64,000 nucleotides of DNA from Verticillium longisporum (lineage: Eukaryota > Ascomycota > Sordariomycetes > Glomerellales > Plectosphaerellaceae), in contig JAETXT010000003.1 of NCBI GenBank assembly GCA_019188255.1, positions 2,852,001 through 2,916,000 on the forward strand, in the 5' to 3' direction. Both the position numbers and the translations under genes were made by a program. The notes beneath the pieces were generated by a model. It did no database searches, was not told the DNA's origin, and worked only from the letters and a program-made list of their open reading frames with translations. Positions 10,852 through 21,747 of the stretch are shown piece after piece (the stretch's first letter is position 1; the number at the start of each line of letters is the position of its first letter).

Positions 10852-11735
10852 GATGGCGAGGACCCGTGGGGCCTCACCTCAAATCATCTTTCCTGGCTTG
10901 AGGTCTGCGCGTCCCGCGAGAACATGCCCGGGTGAGGTGTTCGTGATGGAGGGCACAACATGAACTGAGCGAAGAGATCCGGAAAATCACTAAGGGAGGT
11001 GGACCATTTGGCGACGACCACAAGCAAGGCATCGGCAGCTGTCCCACAGACCCTACGCTCAAGGACAACACGAGCTCACAGGACCACTGACCGATCTGAA
11101 AGGAAGCCCGCACCAGGATCTAGGCTGGAGGATCTGGGTTGGAACCCCTGTATTGCCCATCCAACCTTGCCTTCATAAGGTCTTCTAAAGCTAAAGGGAT
11201 GGCATCGGCCTGGTCCAGGCCAGATTCGCCTCAGCCCCCTTCAGATCGGCAAAACCCAGTGCCGTTCACGGCTGACCTGAGGAGTATAGTCATTGCCTGC
11301 CCGGATGCAAATTGACATGATGAAATCAACTGACTTGATTGCTATGAAAGCCATCCGGCCGGTTATTTTCTGCTCATGCGGGGAGGTGGCCCAGGAAACT
11401 CCAAGAGCCCAACAAGGCAGCCGACTCGCGATCTCGACCCGCGTTTTAGCGATAGTGGATGGTCTTGGCCCCCTTCGCCTCTCTGCGAATTGTGGCGAAT
11501 CAACGTATCACGGGGAATACGGACCGCTGCCTATTGTGCAAGGAGCATCGATCGAATTGGTCTCGAGGTGCAGATGCAGAACAGGGGTTCGATGCAACCC
11601 GGTGAAGATGTGGACCATATGAAGGAGAGGCAAGTCACTTTTTGTGATCAATTGATCCAGCCGACCTGGTCTGAATCGGCGCTCCTTTGTGACACGTCTT
11701 GTTCCCCGACTCGTGGCTGCTGATCTTGTCTTCCA
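10852..11735. promoter_or_regulatory. divergent intergenic region between rhodopsin-domain gene and P450
   Basis: About 880 bases between two divergent genes, so both promoters should lie here. I see no clear TATA box or known operator and no supportable gene. Short open frames on both strands have no recognisable features. Confidence 0.45.
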
Positions 11736-13555
11736 ATGTCGTCGTTGAATCTGCCGGATGTCCTGTCGCAGGAGGTCTTGCATGTGGCGAGCCTCATTTT
11801 CTTAGCTTGGGTCACTTGGTGTGTATGGGCGTACACGACGTCGCCGCTGAGGATATACCCAGGGCCGTACCTTGCAGGTGTGTGCCACCGAAATGCCTTT
11901 CAGACTGACGAAGTGGCTGACGTGACACGCCTGTGCGACGTTAGGATGGACCAATCTCTGGAGATTCTACCATGTTTTGAACCTTGATTCACATCTTGTT
12001 GTTGCACATCTCCACGAAAAGTATGGTCCGGTTGTTCGAATCGGACCCAACCTACTCAGTTTAAAGGACCCTTCTTTGATCAAGACAATTTACAAGTATC
12101 AGGATGATTGGGTCAAGGTAAATATTCCTTATCGTCTTCCTCCCAAATCTTCTGTTGGCACACGCCATAACAGCTTGCTTGTCATGGGCCGTTAACACGC
12201 CTGAGTAGAGCGAGTTCTATCATGGCGGTTCGACAAGAAACTCTGCCGGTAAACCGATATTCAACGTCTTCGGCTTATCAGATCGAGAAGATCACGCCCG
12301 TGTGAGAAAGCCAATCGGGAGGCTATACTCGCCGGCCGGTGCGCTGGCCATCGAGAAGCATGTCGACAAGGCCATCTCCCAGTTTCTCGCCCAATTGGAC
12401 GAGCGCTTCGTCAATGGGCCGAACGCAGGGATAGCGTGCCAGCTCGAGCGATGGTTTCTGTATTGTCAGTACTCAGAGTCAACGCTGAGACAACGGGGTT
12501 CTCGCTTACCAAGATTCCAGTTGCGTGGGACGTCGTCGGCGACATCACCTTTAGCCAGCCCTTCGGATACATGAAGCACGGCCGTGACTTTGACGGCACG
12601 CTCGCTGATTCGGAAATGGCGATGAACTACTTCGCAGTCGTGGGCCAGATTCCCATATTGGATTTTGCCGGTGCCCAAAACCCGCTGTTAAAGCTCATTT
12701 CAAAAGCGCCCTTCACCACAGCCAACGCTATTGCGCGCGGCCAGCTGGTCAACCGACTTGCCGGAAACGACAAGGACACACATGATCCAGGTATCCCCGA
12801 TTTTCTGGATGGATTTATCGAGGCGCAAAAGTTATACCCGGAAGTTGTCTGCGATGGACAGATCCAATCGTGGGTTCTGCATCACCAAAGTCTAGAGAAA
12901 TACCAGGTTGACAGCAAGCAGATACCTCCTCATCAACCTTATCGCAGGCGCTGACACAACAGCCATATCGTTGTCTTCCGCGATTTACTTCAGCCTCAAG
13001 CATCCCAGCGTCTGGACTCGACTCGAGGAGGAAGTCCTGGCCGCGGACGTACCGGACGACCGCCCCGCCTCTTACAAGAAGTCACGTACCCTTCCATATT
13101 TGAACGCAGTCATCCGTGAGTCCATGAGACTTCATCCCGGGGTGGGCATGCATCTAGAGCGCTACGTACCCGCGGGCGGCCTGCGGTTGCCTGATGGGAG
13201 TCTCGTACCGGCCGGTTCCATGGTCGGGATGAACCCGTACATCGTCAACCGGACGGCGGTCTTTGGCGAGGACAGTGGCGAGTTCAGGCCTGAAAGATGG
13301 CTACACAGTCCGGGAGAGAGTACCGAAGAGTACGAGAAGCGACTCGTCAAGATGAACGATGCCGAGCTCTCATTCGGCGCTGGAAGCCGGATCTGTGGTG
13401 GGCGGCACATTGCAAATCTGGAAATGTCCAAATTGATTCCTACGTTGATCAGACGATATCGTATTGAATTGGTTAACCCTGACGAGGAATGGGCTGTGAA
13501 GAATGGATGGTTCATGAGACAAACTGGGGTCAATGTCATGCTGCAGCGTCGATAA
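11736..13555 (+). CDS. cytochrome P450 monooxygenase
   Basis: Five exons (11736-11877, 11945-12117, 12209-12464, 12521-12869, 12922-13555) give an intact protein of about 517 residues, normal for a microsomal fungal P450. An N-terminal membrane anchor (VASLIFLAWVTWCVWAY) is followed by the Pro-rich hinge RIYPGPYLAG. Then come HEKYGPVVRIGPN, the I-helix oxygen-binding motif AGADTTA (near residue 317), ExxR as ESMR (near 373), FRPERW, and the heme loop FGAGSRICGG with the Cys ligand near residue 465. The overall pattern resembles the large pisatin-demethylase/trichothecene-oxygenase-like group, but the substrate cannot be read from sequence. No polyketide synthase, NRPS or terpene cyclase is nearby. 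Confidence 0.92.
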
Positions 13556-13737
13556 ATGTCGTCCCAAGGGGGCTCATTCAAGTAATTAGCATTAAATCCG
13601 AAATTGACAAACAAATAAACAGTTTCTTTTGAAATGGAATGGTCTGGTATCAAAAGCTGAACACGCTTACCCCGAGTTATGGGGTATTTCCTAGAGCACA
13701 ACAACGATGGGAGATGTGAGTAGAAAGCAAGAGCCTA

Positions 13738-15947
13738 TCACTCAGTTACAGCCTTCTCCTGGCCCTCAATCCTCTTCTTCTCGTGGTCATCGGGCGTCGC
13801 CGTGCCCGAAATACCCTCGCCATCTCCCTGACCCTCGGTGATCACGTGTCTCGTGGGCTTTTTCCCACCGAGCATGCTCTTCACCGTGTGAATCAGGGTA
13901 GCGCGGCCCTCGAAAATCGGATAGAGACCAACAGCGCAGAAGGAACAGAAGATCCACATTATGCCGACAATGACCCAGCCAGTGAAGAACGGTTTGCTGA
14001 AGATGTAGGCAGAACCGTACATGGGCATAGGCCAGAGAATGAGCATGGCAAGAGTCCTGCACACGTTAGCTGGATACCGCAAATGCGTAGAAACGAGAAC
14101 GTACATGATGACTGTGGCGGTGACTGAGATCTTGAACGCGCGACGAAGCATGGCCTGTTCACGCTCAAATTCCTCGCTTGTCTCCTGATGGCCACCGGGA
14201 GTCTCCTCCAAATCGACACCAGCGGCATTAGCGAGATCATGATCATCGCCCTTGCGGATCTCCATCATGGACTGCCAGTCGTACTTGTCGACACCGAAAA
14301 TGAGGGTGAAGATCGGGATAAGGATCAGAGGAGAAAGAAGAGCCACAACGTTGCCGACTAGCATAGGCGTGTTGGATCCGGTGCAAGTGACATCAAGGAC
14401 GCCGCAGTCCTTCTTGGCCGTGACAAGCCAAGAAATGATGGCAAGGATGGTACCAAAGATGGGCGTAAGTGTTGCAGCCCACTTGTTCTGGCCGCGCCAG
14501 ATGAGAGTCAGGGTGGCAGGCAGAACGGCAGCCGAGATGAGGACTCCCATAAGAACGTAGAGATAGCCCATGGAGATACCATTGTAGAACAAGCCGACGG
14601 AAACAGAGCTGATGACTAAGGCATAGCAGACGACAACGACGTGAGAGAAGTGGATGAGGCGAGCACCAGAAGCATCGGGCTTGAAGTATGTGCGGTAGAC
14701 ATCGTAGGTGAAGATGGAAGAAACGGCAATGAGCTCAGCACTGCTGGCAGATGTAACAGCCATGAAAACCATGAGCAGAGTGGCGACAGCACCACCCTTG
14801 CCGAGAAGTGCAACCGCAGCGTAGGGCAGAGCGAGGCCAGCAGAGACCTCAGCTTCAGTCATGCGCTCGGGGAAAGTGGGGAATCTGGGGTTACTTTCGA
14901 GAGCAAGGGCAGAGAGTCCCATGATGGTAGCTGTGAGCCAAGGAATGGCAAACCAAGACAGACCACCGATGATGTAGCCGGGGAGAGCGTGGACAGGTGA
15001 AGCAGCGATAGCCTTGTTATAGTAGCCATTGTCGAGGAAGACGGTGCCAAAGTTGCCAACGATGTTGATTACGAAGAACTCAACACCACCCTGGGATCGC
15101 ATCGTCAGGTAGGATCCTTCAGCGTTGCCAGAGACGGGGTGGCGAGAGGCAGCTTCAATGAGCAGGTCGTAAACCTTGGAAGGACTGCCCAGAACATCGG
15201 AGCTGGCGTAAGCAGTGAGAGAGAAAATGATGATGATAATGAGGAGAATGAAGGTATGGATAAAGTCTGTGAGAAACGTTGCTTTGAGACCCTATCGGAT
15301 GTTAGCATGGTTGATTACGTCGCTCAGACTTGCTACCACTTACTCCGACGATGGTGTAGGCCACAACACCAACAGGCAAGAGGAAGATGGCAGCAACAGT
15401 GTGCCTTCCAGTGTCAGTATCTCCGGTGCTTGCGAGGTACGCTCGATGACTTACATGCCAGTCAGGGCGTTCACAGTAGCGGCGCCTCCAACGATCAGCA
15501 TCAAGGTGACGAGGATATTCGTCATGAGGCCAAAGACGATAAAGACAAGATGGGCAGGGGTTCCATAGCGAGCCTTGATGACCTCGAGGAATGTGTGGGC
15601 GTTGGGTGCCCTTCTCTTGAGCTCGATGGCGATGGTCGCAAACAGGAGAATCTGGACTGTGGCCCCAGATGCGTACCAGAATGGACCAGAAACGCCATAA
15701 CGGTAGCACACGCCAGAAGATTGAAGAAGGGTGGCTGCCCAGGTCCAAGATGAAACGACAGCAGAGCCAACAAGACAAGACCGGACTTGACAGTTCGGCC
15801 GGCGGTGGTAAACATCTCTGACGTCTGCAACTCTCTGTTGTAACGTTTGAGGACATAGGTGGTGGCGATCATGCCAATGGCGAAGAGAAAACCAACACCA
15901 AGGACGATGCCGTAGCCGACGCCCTGGTTGAGAGCTGCGGTAACCAT
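13738..15947 (-). CDS. dur3: urea/sodium:solute symporter, DUR3 type, with one frameshift
   Basis: Exons 15947-15455, 15404-15344, 15291-14105 and 14056-13738 encode an SSF-family permease of about 686 residues if one missing base is allowed. Matching landmarks of fungal DUR3 urea transporters are [66 protein letters not shown] and [16 protein letters not shown], then many membrane helices and a charged tail. The family imports urea, and some members polyamines, at the plasma membrane. The frame breaks near 15768-15775, where GRTVKSGLV must join SAVVSSWTW. Exon 1 is one base short of the phase needed at its donor, and no intron fits. The 48-bp last intron is a multiple of three. Either the sequence lacks a base or this copy is a recent pseudogene. 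Confidence 0.85.
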
Positions 15948-17544
15948 GGTGTCTGTGGGAGCTCCTGGGCTCTTCGAGTTGAGTGCTGTTGAGATCGAGT
16001 GCGGCTTGTAGTTTCCAGGTATCCACAACTTCGGGGGCCTTAGGATCTATATATGTGCTACCTGCGGGTTGGTGGTGGTGGGATCAAGGTGGCCGCCGGC
16101 AGAGCATCAAAGTTTCACATGAAGCTGCATTGCACTTGGGCTGCCGCAAACGTGGTAGACGAGTCGCGTGCCGGAGGACCATGGGGGTCGCTAACGAGGG
16201 CCACCCCGGCATTTGGTGCGCGGGGAGACATGGAACACGGGGGGTGGGTTTGCGGCGTATTCGAGGCCGGGCTATCATGATGATGGCCGAAGGCCAGGCA
16301 GGGCAGGATGTTAGGCATACTTTCAGCTTACAGCCATGTGCGAGGTCCGACGGCCGATGGCGGCGTGGAGAAAAGGGTCCAGCGCCTGGCAAGGCAGGCA
16401 GTAAGTGTGTTCCCTTAGTCAGAAGATTGTCGACATGCAGAGGAGGTTGTCGTCGGGGTAGAGATAAGGCCAAGAGATTTGAGCGGTCATAGAATTGAGG
16501 CTAACCTCAAAGCCCTGTCAGGGGTGACGTCCGGCCAATGACCACCAGCAGAAGAGGCCGACGGAGCGCACCAAGCAGGAGGATGCGGAAGGGGCTGATT
16601 GGACTGGCCGACGGCGAGGTCAAGATAAGAGCAATCCATGCTTGACCTGATCAGCGGTAGTCAGTACGGAACGCGAAGCTCTCTGAGATGGCTGTGAGAA
16701 AGTCTGCCGTTGGTTGATCCTGTGACAAGCGGCCGCTGTGGTGTTGGGGGTTGGCTCCAAATGTGGGAGATAAGGAGCTCGGACCCTGTGCTAGGGACAT
16801 CTCCGTGGGGCAACAATGACCTCGCGTCTTTTCAGGAGGTGTTGAGCAACATTTTCATGATACAGGTAGGTGGATGAATGTCGATGTGAGCAGAGGAATT
16901 GCGGCGAGAAAGCAGAAATATCAAAAGATATCAAGTTCTCAGACTTGACGGAAACAGTGACCCACAAAGGCAGCATTGGCGCCTGGGCATCGAAGGCCAA
17001 GCTTTTTTCAAGTGTCAAGTGCCACTGGGCACTCTTGGCGGGGCTGGGTCGCGATTGCCAAGTGGGAACTGGAGATCGTGATATCCCAGGCTTGATTGCC
17101 CCGATCCTGGTGCCTGAGGGGAACGAACGAGCATGTTGCTGTCACAGAACCACTCGATGCCACCTGCAACAGCCAGCAGCCGATCAACGTTCTTGCCAGG
17201 TATCCAATGTACCTGCCAAGGTACTGGTAGGTAGGTACCTTCCTTAGTCATGTCGAGATGGGCGATGGCCTTTCAGTCATCCGTTGAATCCATTGCTCAC
17301 ATCCAAATGTCATCGATTTCAGCTTCGAATACCTATGGTGGCTTGATGCCCCCGATCTTTGACGATCAACTCAAGTCAAGATCGCAAGTCGGCCGCCGGC
17401 CACCATTCTTTAGCTGCTACCTTATCTTACTTGGATTATCGAGGCCACCCACCCTGGCCCTCTGTCCAACAACGGGACCACCACTCTCTGAGCGTACTCG
17501 CAGCCATGTTCCAGCATGGCTTTTCGCCTCGCCGGCGATCGGCA
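15948..17544. promoter_or_regulatory. upstream region of the urea transporter with GATA-factor sites
   Basis: A 1.6-kb spacer between the transporter start and the 3' end of the methyltransferase gene, with no supportable gene. AGATAA, the core recognised by AreA/NIT2-type nitrogen regulators, occurs at 16462-16467, 16623-16628 and 16768-16773, about 515, 676 and 821 bp upstream of the transporter ATG. A GGTAGGTAGGTACC-type motif, repeated elsewhere in the window, lies near 17227-17240. Confidence 0.5.
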
Positions 17545-18573
17545 TCAATCCATCGGCTTGCGTGCCGTCACGAAGGTTACCTTTCCAAAACACCGAACGC
17601 CCAGACCAGCTTGCTCCCGCCGGATTCTCTGCATCAAGTCCCGGGTATCGCTCTCCGACCGCCCACACCTCCCGAACAAGGCGAGTGCATAGCACTCGAG
17701 TCCATAGTCAATGAGCTGCGCCAGTTGCGCTCCTTTCCTTTTCATCCGCTCATCCACCCCAGACGCCCGAATCGGCACCAAGTCTGACTTCTCCATGACC
17801 TTCTCAAAACCCACATCTTCCAACCAACCACTGACTTTGGGGATCGGATCGAAATCGATGCCCAGCCGCTCCGAGTACTCCACTACGCCCATCTCGAACT
17901 CTCGCGACGCCGGCATGACCGCGCCCTCCATTGTCAGCTCACTTTCTGCCTCTTGAGACGCTCCCGGCCCGTCGTCCTCAAAGTCGAACCAGCGTGATCG
18001 CACTTCTGCCACCTCAATCTGCCCACCCGGCCGGAGGTGCTGGAAAGCCTGGGCGTAGAGAGCCTTGAAGTCGCGCACACCGCCGCCGACCAGGTTACGC
18101 ACGTGGACAAAGTCTAGATTCAGCGGCTGAGCGGCCCACGGCTCGTTGGCGTCGCTCACTTCAAAGACCACATTGGGCGGAACCGCAGTCGGCAGTAGTG
18201 CTGCTGAGACGTCGACTCCACGGATAGACGCCGTCGGGTGCTGCGCTGCCATGGCTATCGCCCAAGCCCCTGTGCCGGCACCAATGTCGAGGATGGACAG
18301 TGGGCGGCCTGTCGGCACCGGCAGGCGCGCAGAAGTAAGTGCGCCGTCGAGACAGAGCTGGAAGAGGCTGTGCTGGATCTCGAGGCGGCCACGCTCAGAC
18401 TCATCGTTGGGCGTCAGGATGGTGCCGCTGCCGTGGTAGGTGTGTCCGTATGCCCGGATCGGGGGAAGGTCGTCGATGGTGGAGACAGAAGAGTAATCGC
18501 TCGCGTCTGAATCGTCGTCGGCCGTCCCCTGCCCCGAGGCGTCGGGGCACGCCGTGCGGGCATCTGAGCCCAT
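17545..18573 (-). CDS. LaeA-like SAM-dependent methyltransferase
   Basis: A single uninterrupted 342-residue frame. After an acidic Ser/Asp-rich N-terminus (residues about 1-40) and the family-typical YHGSGTILTPNDESERGRL, it has the SAM-binding motif I LDIGAGTGAWAI (about 94-105) and an acidic motif II in IRGVDVS. LRPGGQIEVAEV follows at motif IV. This is the TAM/LaeA-like class common in Pezizomycotina. LaeA itself is a global regulator of secondary metabolism, but most paralogues have unknown substrates. It lies alone between spacers of about 1.6 and 1.5 kb, so the neighbourhood adds nothing about its target. Confidence 0.85.
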   Translation of the reverse strand: MGSDARTACPDASGQGTADDDSDASDYSSVSTIDDLPPIRAYGHTYHGSGTILTPNDESERGRLEIQHSLFQLCLDGALTSARLPVPTGRPLSILDIGAGTGAWAIAMAAQHPTASIRGVDVSAALLPTAVPPNVVFEVSDANEPWAAQPLNLDFVHVRNLVGGGVRDFKALYAQAFQHLRPGGQIEVAEVRSRWFDFEDDGPGASQEAESELTMEGAVMPASREFEMGVVEYSERLGIDFDPIPKVSGWLEDVGFEKVMEKSDLVPIRASGVDERMKRKGAQLAQLIDYGLECYALALFGRCGRSESDTRDLMQRIRREQAGLGVRCFGKVTFVTARKPMD

Positions 18574-20109
18574 GGGGACGGCAGTGCGGGTGAGGAGTGC
18601 TTGTTTTGAAAATATCTCGCAGCCTGCCTGTGCTTGGCCTTACGGGGCAATGTAGTGTTTGCAAGACGACCGTTGGGAGGATCTGCACGTGGGGGACCCC
18701 AACATTTGATGGGGAGTTCCCTGGTTCTTGGGGGGTGATCGGCTGCAAGATAACCTTTTCTTCACAGATGCCGACCCAACAGACCACTGGCACAACATTG
18801 ACGAACAGCGAACATGAAAGGGGGAAGAGCACACATTGCATCGAAGGAGAGAGGCCGAGTAGGAAAAGCTCGTACTTTATGCCTGAGTCAAGCCCACCTT
18901 TTCCCCAGACACCATCATCACCACTCGCTGGCTCCCTTGCTCTCCGTCCGATCCTCCAGAAACACAATCACCCCCAAAAGCACACCCCCATCAAATTATA
19001 CTCGAGCTATTGGGCTCGGCCATCGATAATTTTTCTCATTTCCCCATCGATTTACGCCGCGCTAGCCTTTTCCCCGAAGGTTGCAAGGAGGGACAGTGGA
19101 CCAACGACAGGGCCTCCACGCAACGTGAGAGGGGAATGAAACGAAATAAAATGCAATTCGGTTTCTCTCGTGCGCGGATCGTCGTCATCTCAGCTGTCAA
19201 GGCCCTGTACGACCCCCATTGACCCCCAGAGCCCTCGTGTGGCCTCCCTGCACAATGCCTGCTGGCGCCCGGCCCGAAGCGAAGGCACTGGCCATTTAGG
19301 GTACTGGTCAGCGCGCTTGCAGGGGGGCTGCCACGCTGTCAGAGGGGCGGAGGCACGGTCGACGTTTTTGGCCGCAGCAGCCGGTGGTCCCACGACTAAT
19401 TGCAACGCCGACTGTGGCAGGATCATGGCAAAATGGCTCACGGTGATGAGGAACTCGGTGAAAAAAAGATCCATTGGAGGTCATGCCTTGGTCGGATGGC
19501 CTTGGACTTGACACGAGAAACTTTTGCACTGAGACCTGAAGTCCGTGTTAATTCGGAATCTAGGAGAGCAGGATCCAGAGAGTGGCCTTATCCCCCCGGC
19601 GCGGGCTGCTCATCCAATTTCAAGACAGCCGGGAATTAGGCCGACCAAATCACATCTCCTTACGACGCCCAGATGCAGGACTCGTCACATCCTTGCCTGG
19701 CGTTTGGGCAAGAGGACCAACGGGTCGTTCGAATCACCAGCCAAACGAGATGGTATCCAGCGCGGCTGGTCCAAATGGCTTCAGAAGCAACAGCCCCCGA
19801 GCCTCGACTCCACGCAAGAATCTCTCAAGCGCCCAATCAAAACACACCCATGGCCTTTTGCCTGATGCAAGGAGAACGCTCACATCCACCAACACATGCA
19901 GACTCGGTCACCTGTCCGTCGCCGCCGTCCGGCGAGACCGGACACGTACGGAAAGTGGAGCGTTATGTCCAGAGGAAGGGTATCTCTTGTCCATTGTACA
20001 TCACTAGAGAGGCGCATCCCATCAATTGCTGCTTGTGACACCAGCCCTGATAATCCGAACACGAAGCCCAGTAGAAAAAAAGCCCAGCCACGACGCCCGC
20101 AAAGCGATC
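18574..20109. other. intergenic region, no supported gene
   Basis: About 1.5 kb upstream of the methyltransferase and downstream of the glutamine synthetase. Short open frames are present on both strands but show no family motif, and no RNA gene is seen. It should contain the methyltransferase promoter. Confidence 0.5.
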
Positions 20110-21747
20110 TCAAACCGTCTCGATGTATCGCTTCATCTCCCTATAGCAAATTGTTAGCAATCTCCGGGTGCCACAGCTTACAGTGCATGCCAAGCGCAGG
20201 CAGGACAGGATGCTTACCAGTCAGTCACGGCCTCTTCCCACAGCCTGATTTCGTGCTCGCGTGTGCCACCAAAGTGGTCAACAAAGTCGTCGCCGAACAC
20301 TTCGCGCGCGATGCTTTCCTTGCGCGTGAAGCGGTCATTGGCCTCCTTGAGGCTCTTGGCGAGGCGCACGCCCTGGTCAGAGCCGGAACCAACCTCCTCG
20401 CCCTTGCCAAGGGGCGGCACAGGAATTTCCAGCTTCTTCTCGACACCGCGCCAGCCAAGCGCCAGGACGGCAGCAAGAACGAAGTGGGGGTTCGTGTCAG
20501 CGCCGCTGACGCGAATCTCGAAGCGCGTGGCGCCAGGCTTGGCGGTGGGCGGTGCGATCAGGCGGATAGAGGCGGCGCGGTGCTCGAGACCCCAGGACAC
20601 AGTGACGGGGGCCCAGAAGTTCTCGACGAGGCGCTTGTATGAGTTGATGGTCGGCGCGAGCAGGGGCATGACGTCCGGCAAGCCCTCTAAGATACCGGCG
20701 AGGAAGTGTCGGCCCAGGTCAGAGAGGCCGGCAATATCGGCCCACTTTGGGTTCGGATCCGGGGTATCGCGGGCGAAGAGGTTCTTGCCCTGCTTGTCGA
20801 CGATGGAGACGTGCATGTGGCCGCTGTTTCCGGGGAGCCCCTGTTTGGGCTTGGCCATGAAGCAGGGTGTGATGCCGTATTTTGTGGCGACGGACTTGAC
20901 GACGTACTTGAAGAGACTCGCGCGATCAGCCATCTGGCGGATCTCACCGAACTCGAGAGCGGCCTCAAAGACGCCCGGCCCGCTCTCGGTATGCCATCCC
21001 TCAATGTCGCAACGGAAAGCGGAGCACGTGTCGAAGATGTCGTAGAAGTAGTCCTTGTTGTGGACGGGGCGCGTCAGACTGTAGCCAAACATGCCCTCGG
21101 TCAGAGCGGGTAGCGATTGGGGCGCGTTTTCTTGCAGGTATCCGGCCGTGGTGCCCGAGGCTGCGTCGGATGGGGCGGGTGACTTGAACTGGTAGAACTC
21201 GTACTCAGCTGGAAGCGGGGGGAGCAAGGGGGTCAGCAAATTCGGTTTCACGCAGGAGCAAGTGCTTCAGATGTCATAAGGGAAACCCAAAGAGAAGACC
21301 AGGGCATGGGGACTCACCACCAGCCATGGCGCCCATGTCCTTCGCCTCCAGCTTGTCCAGCGTCACCTTCAGCAGACCCCGCGGACAGGCGCAGACGGGC
21401 TCGTTGGTGTCGGGGTCGTAGAAGCTGACGAGGAAGAAGGGCACGTTATCCTCCCAGGGGATTCTCCGAAAGCTCTGCAGGTCGGGCACGGCGATGAGGT
21501 CGTGGTAGCCGTTCTCGGCATTGCTGACCTTGAGCTCGCGCACGTAAGTCCTGTCGTGCATGTCCCAGCCAAAGATGACGGAGCAGAAGCCGAAACCCGA
21601 CTCGGCGATGGACAGAAACTTGGACTTGGAGACGAGCTTGCCGCGCAACATGCCGTCAACGTCGATGCCGGCGAGCTTCACCTTGGTGTCGTTCTTCAGC
21701 AGCTCGGGCAGGGCCTTGGCCGTGATGGGTTCTGGGTTCGGGGCCAT
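20110..21747 (-). CDS. glutamine synthetase-like enzyme (type I / FluG-C-terminal family)
   Basis: Three exons (21747-21318, 21208-20218, 20140-20110) give 483 residues, close to the usual 450-480. The short last exon, found by splice consensus, adds EMKRYIETV after the Trp of EAVTDW. Family signatures visible are VKLAGIDVDGMLRGK near the N-terminus, FRCDIEGWHTESGPGVFEAAL, the ATP-site GNSGHMHVSI, the active-site run NFWAPVTVSWGLEHRAASIR and RFEIRVSGADTNPHF. This is the bacterial GS-I-like branch found in fungi, distinct from the shorter eukaryotic glnA enzyme. Substrates may be glutamate and ammonia, or an amine as in gamma-glutamylpolyamine synthetases. A cytosolic location is likely, as no targeting sequence is seen. 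Confidence 0.9.

Noticed and set aside
12870..12906. A 37-bp intron in the P450
   Set aside because: Using the next AG at 12921 gives a normal 52-bp intron and a better match, joining DGQIQS to YLLINLIAGADTT.
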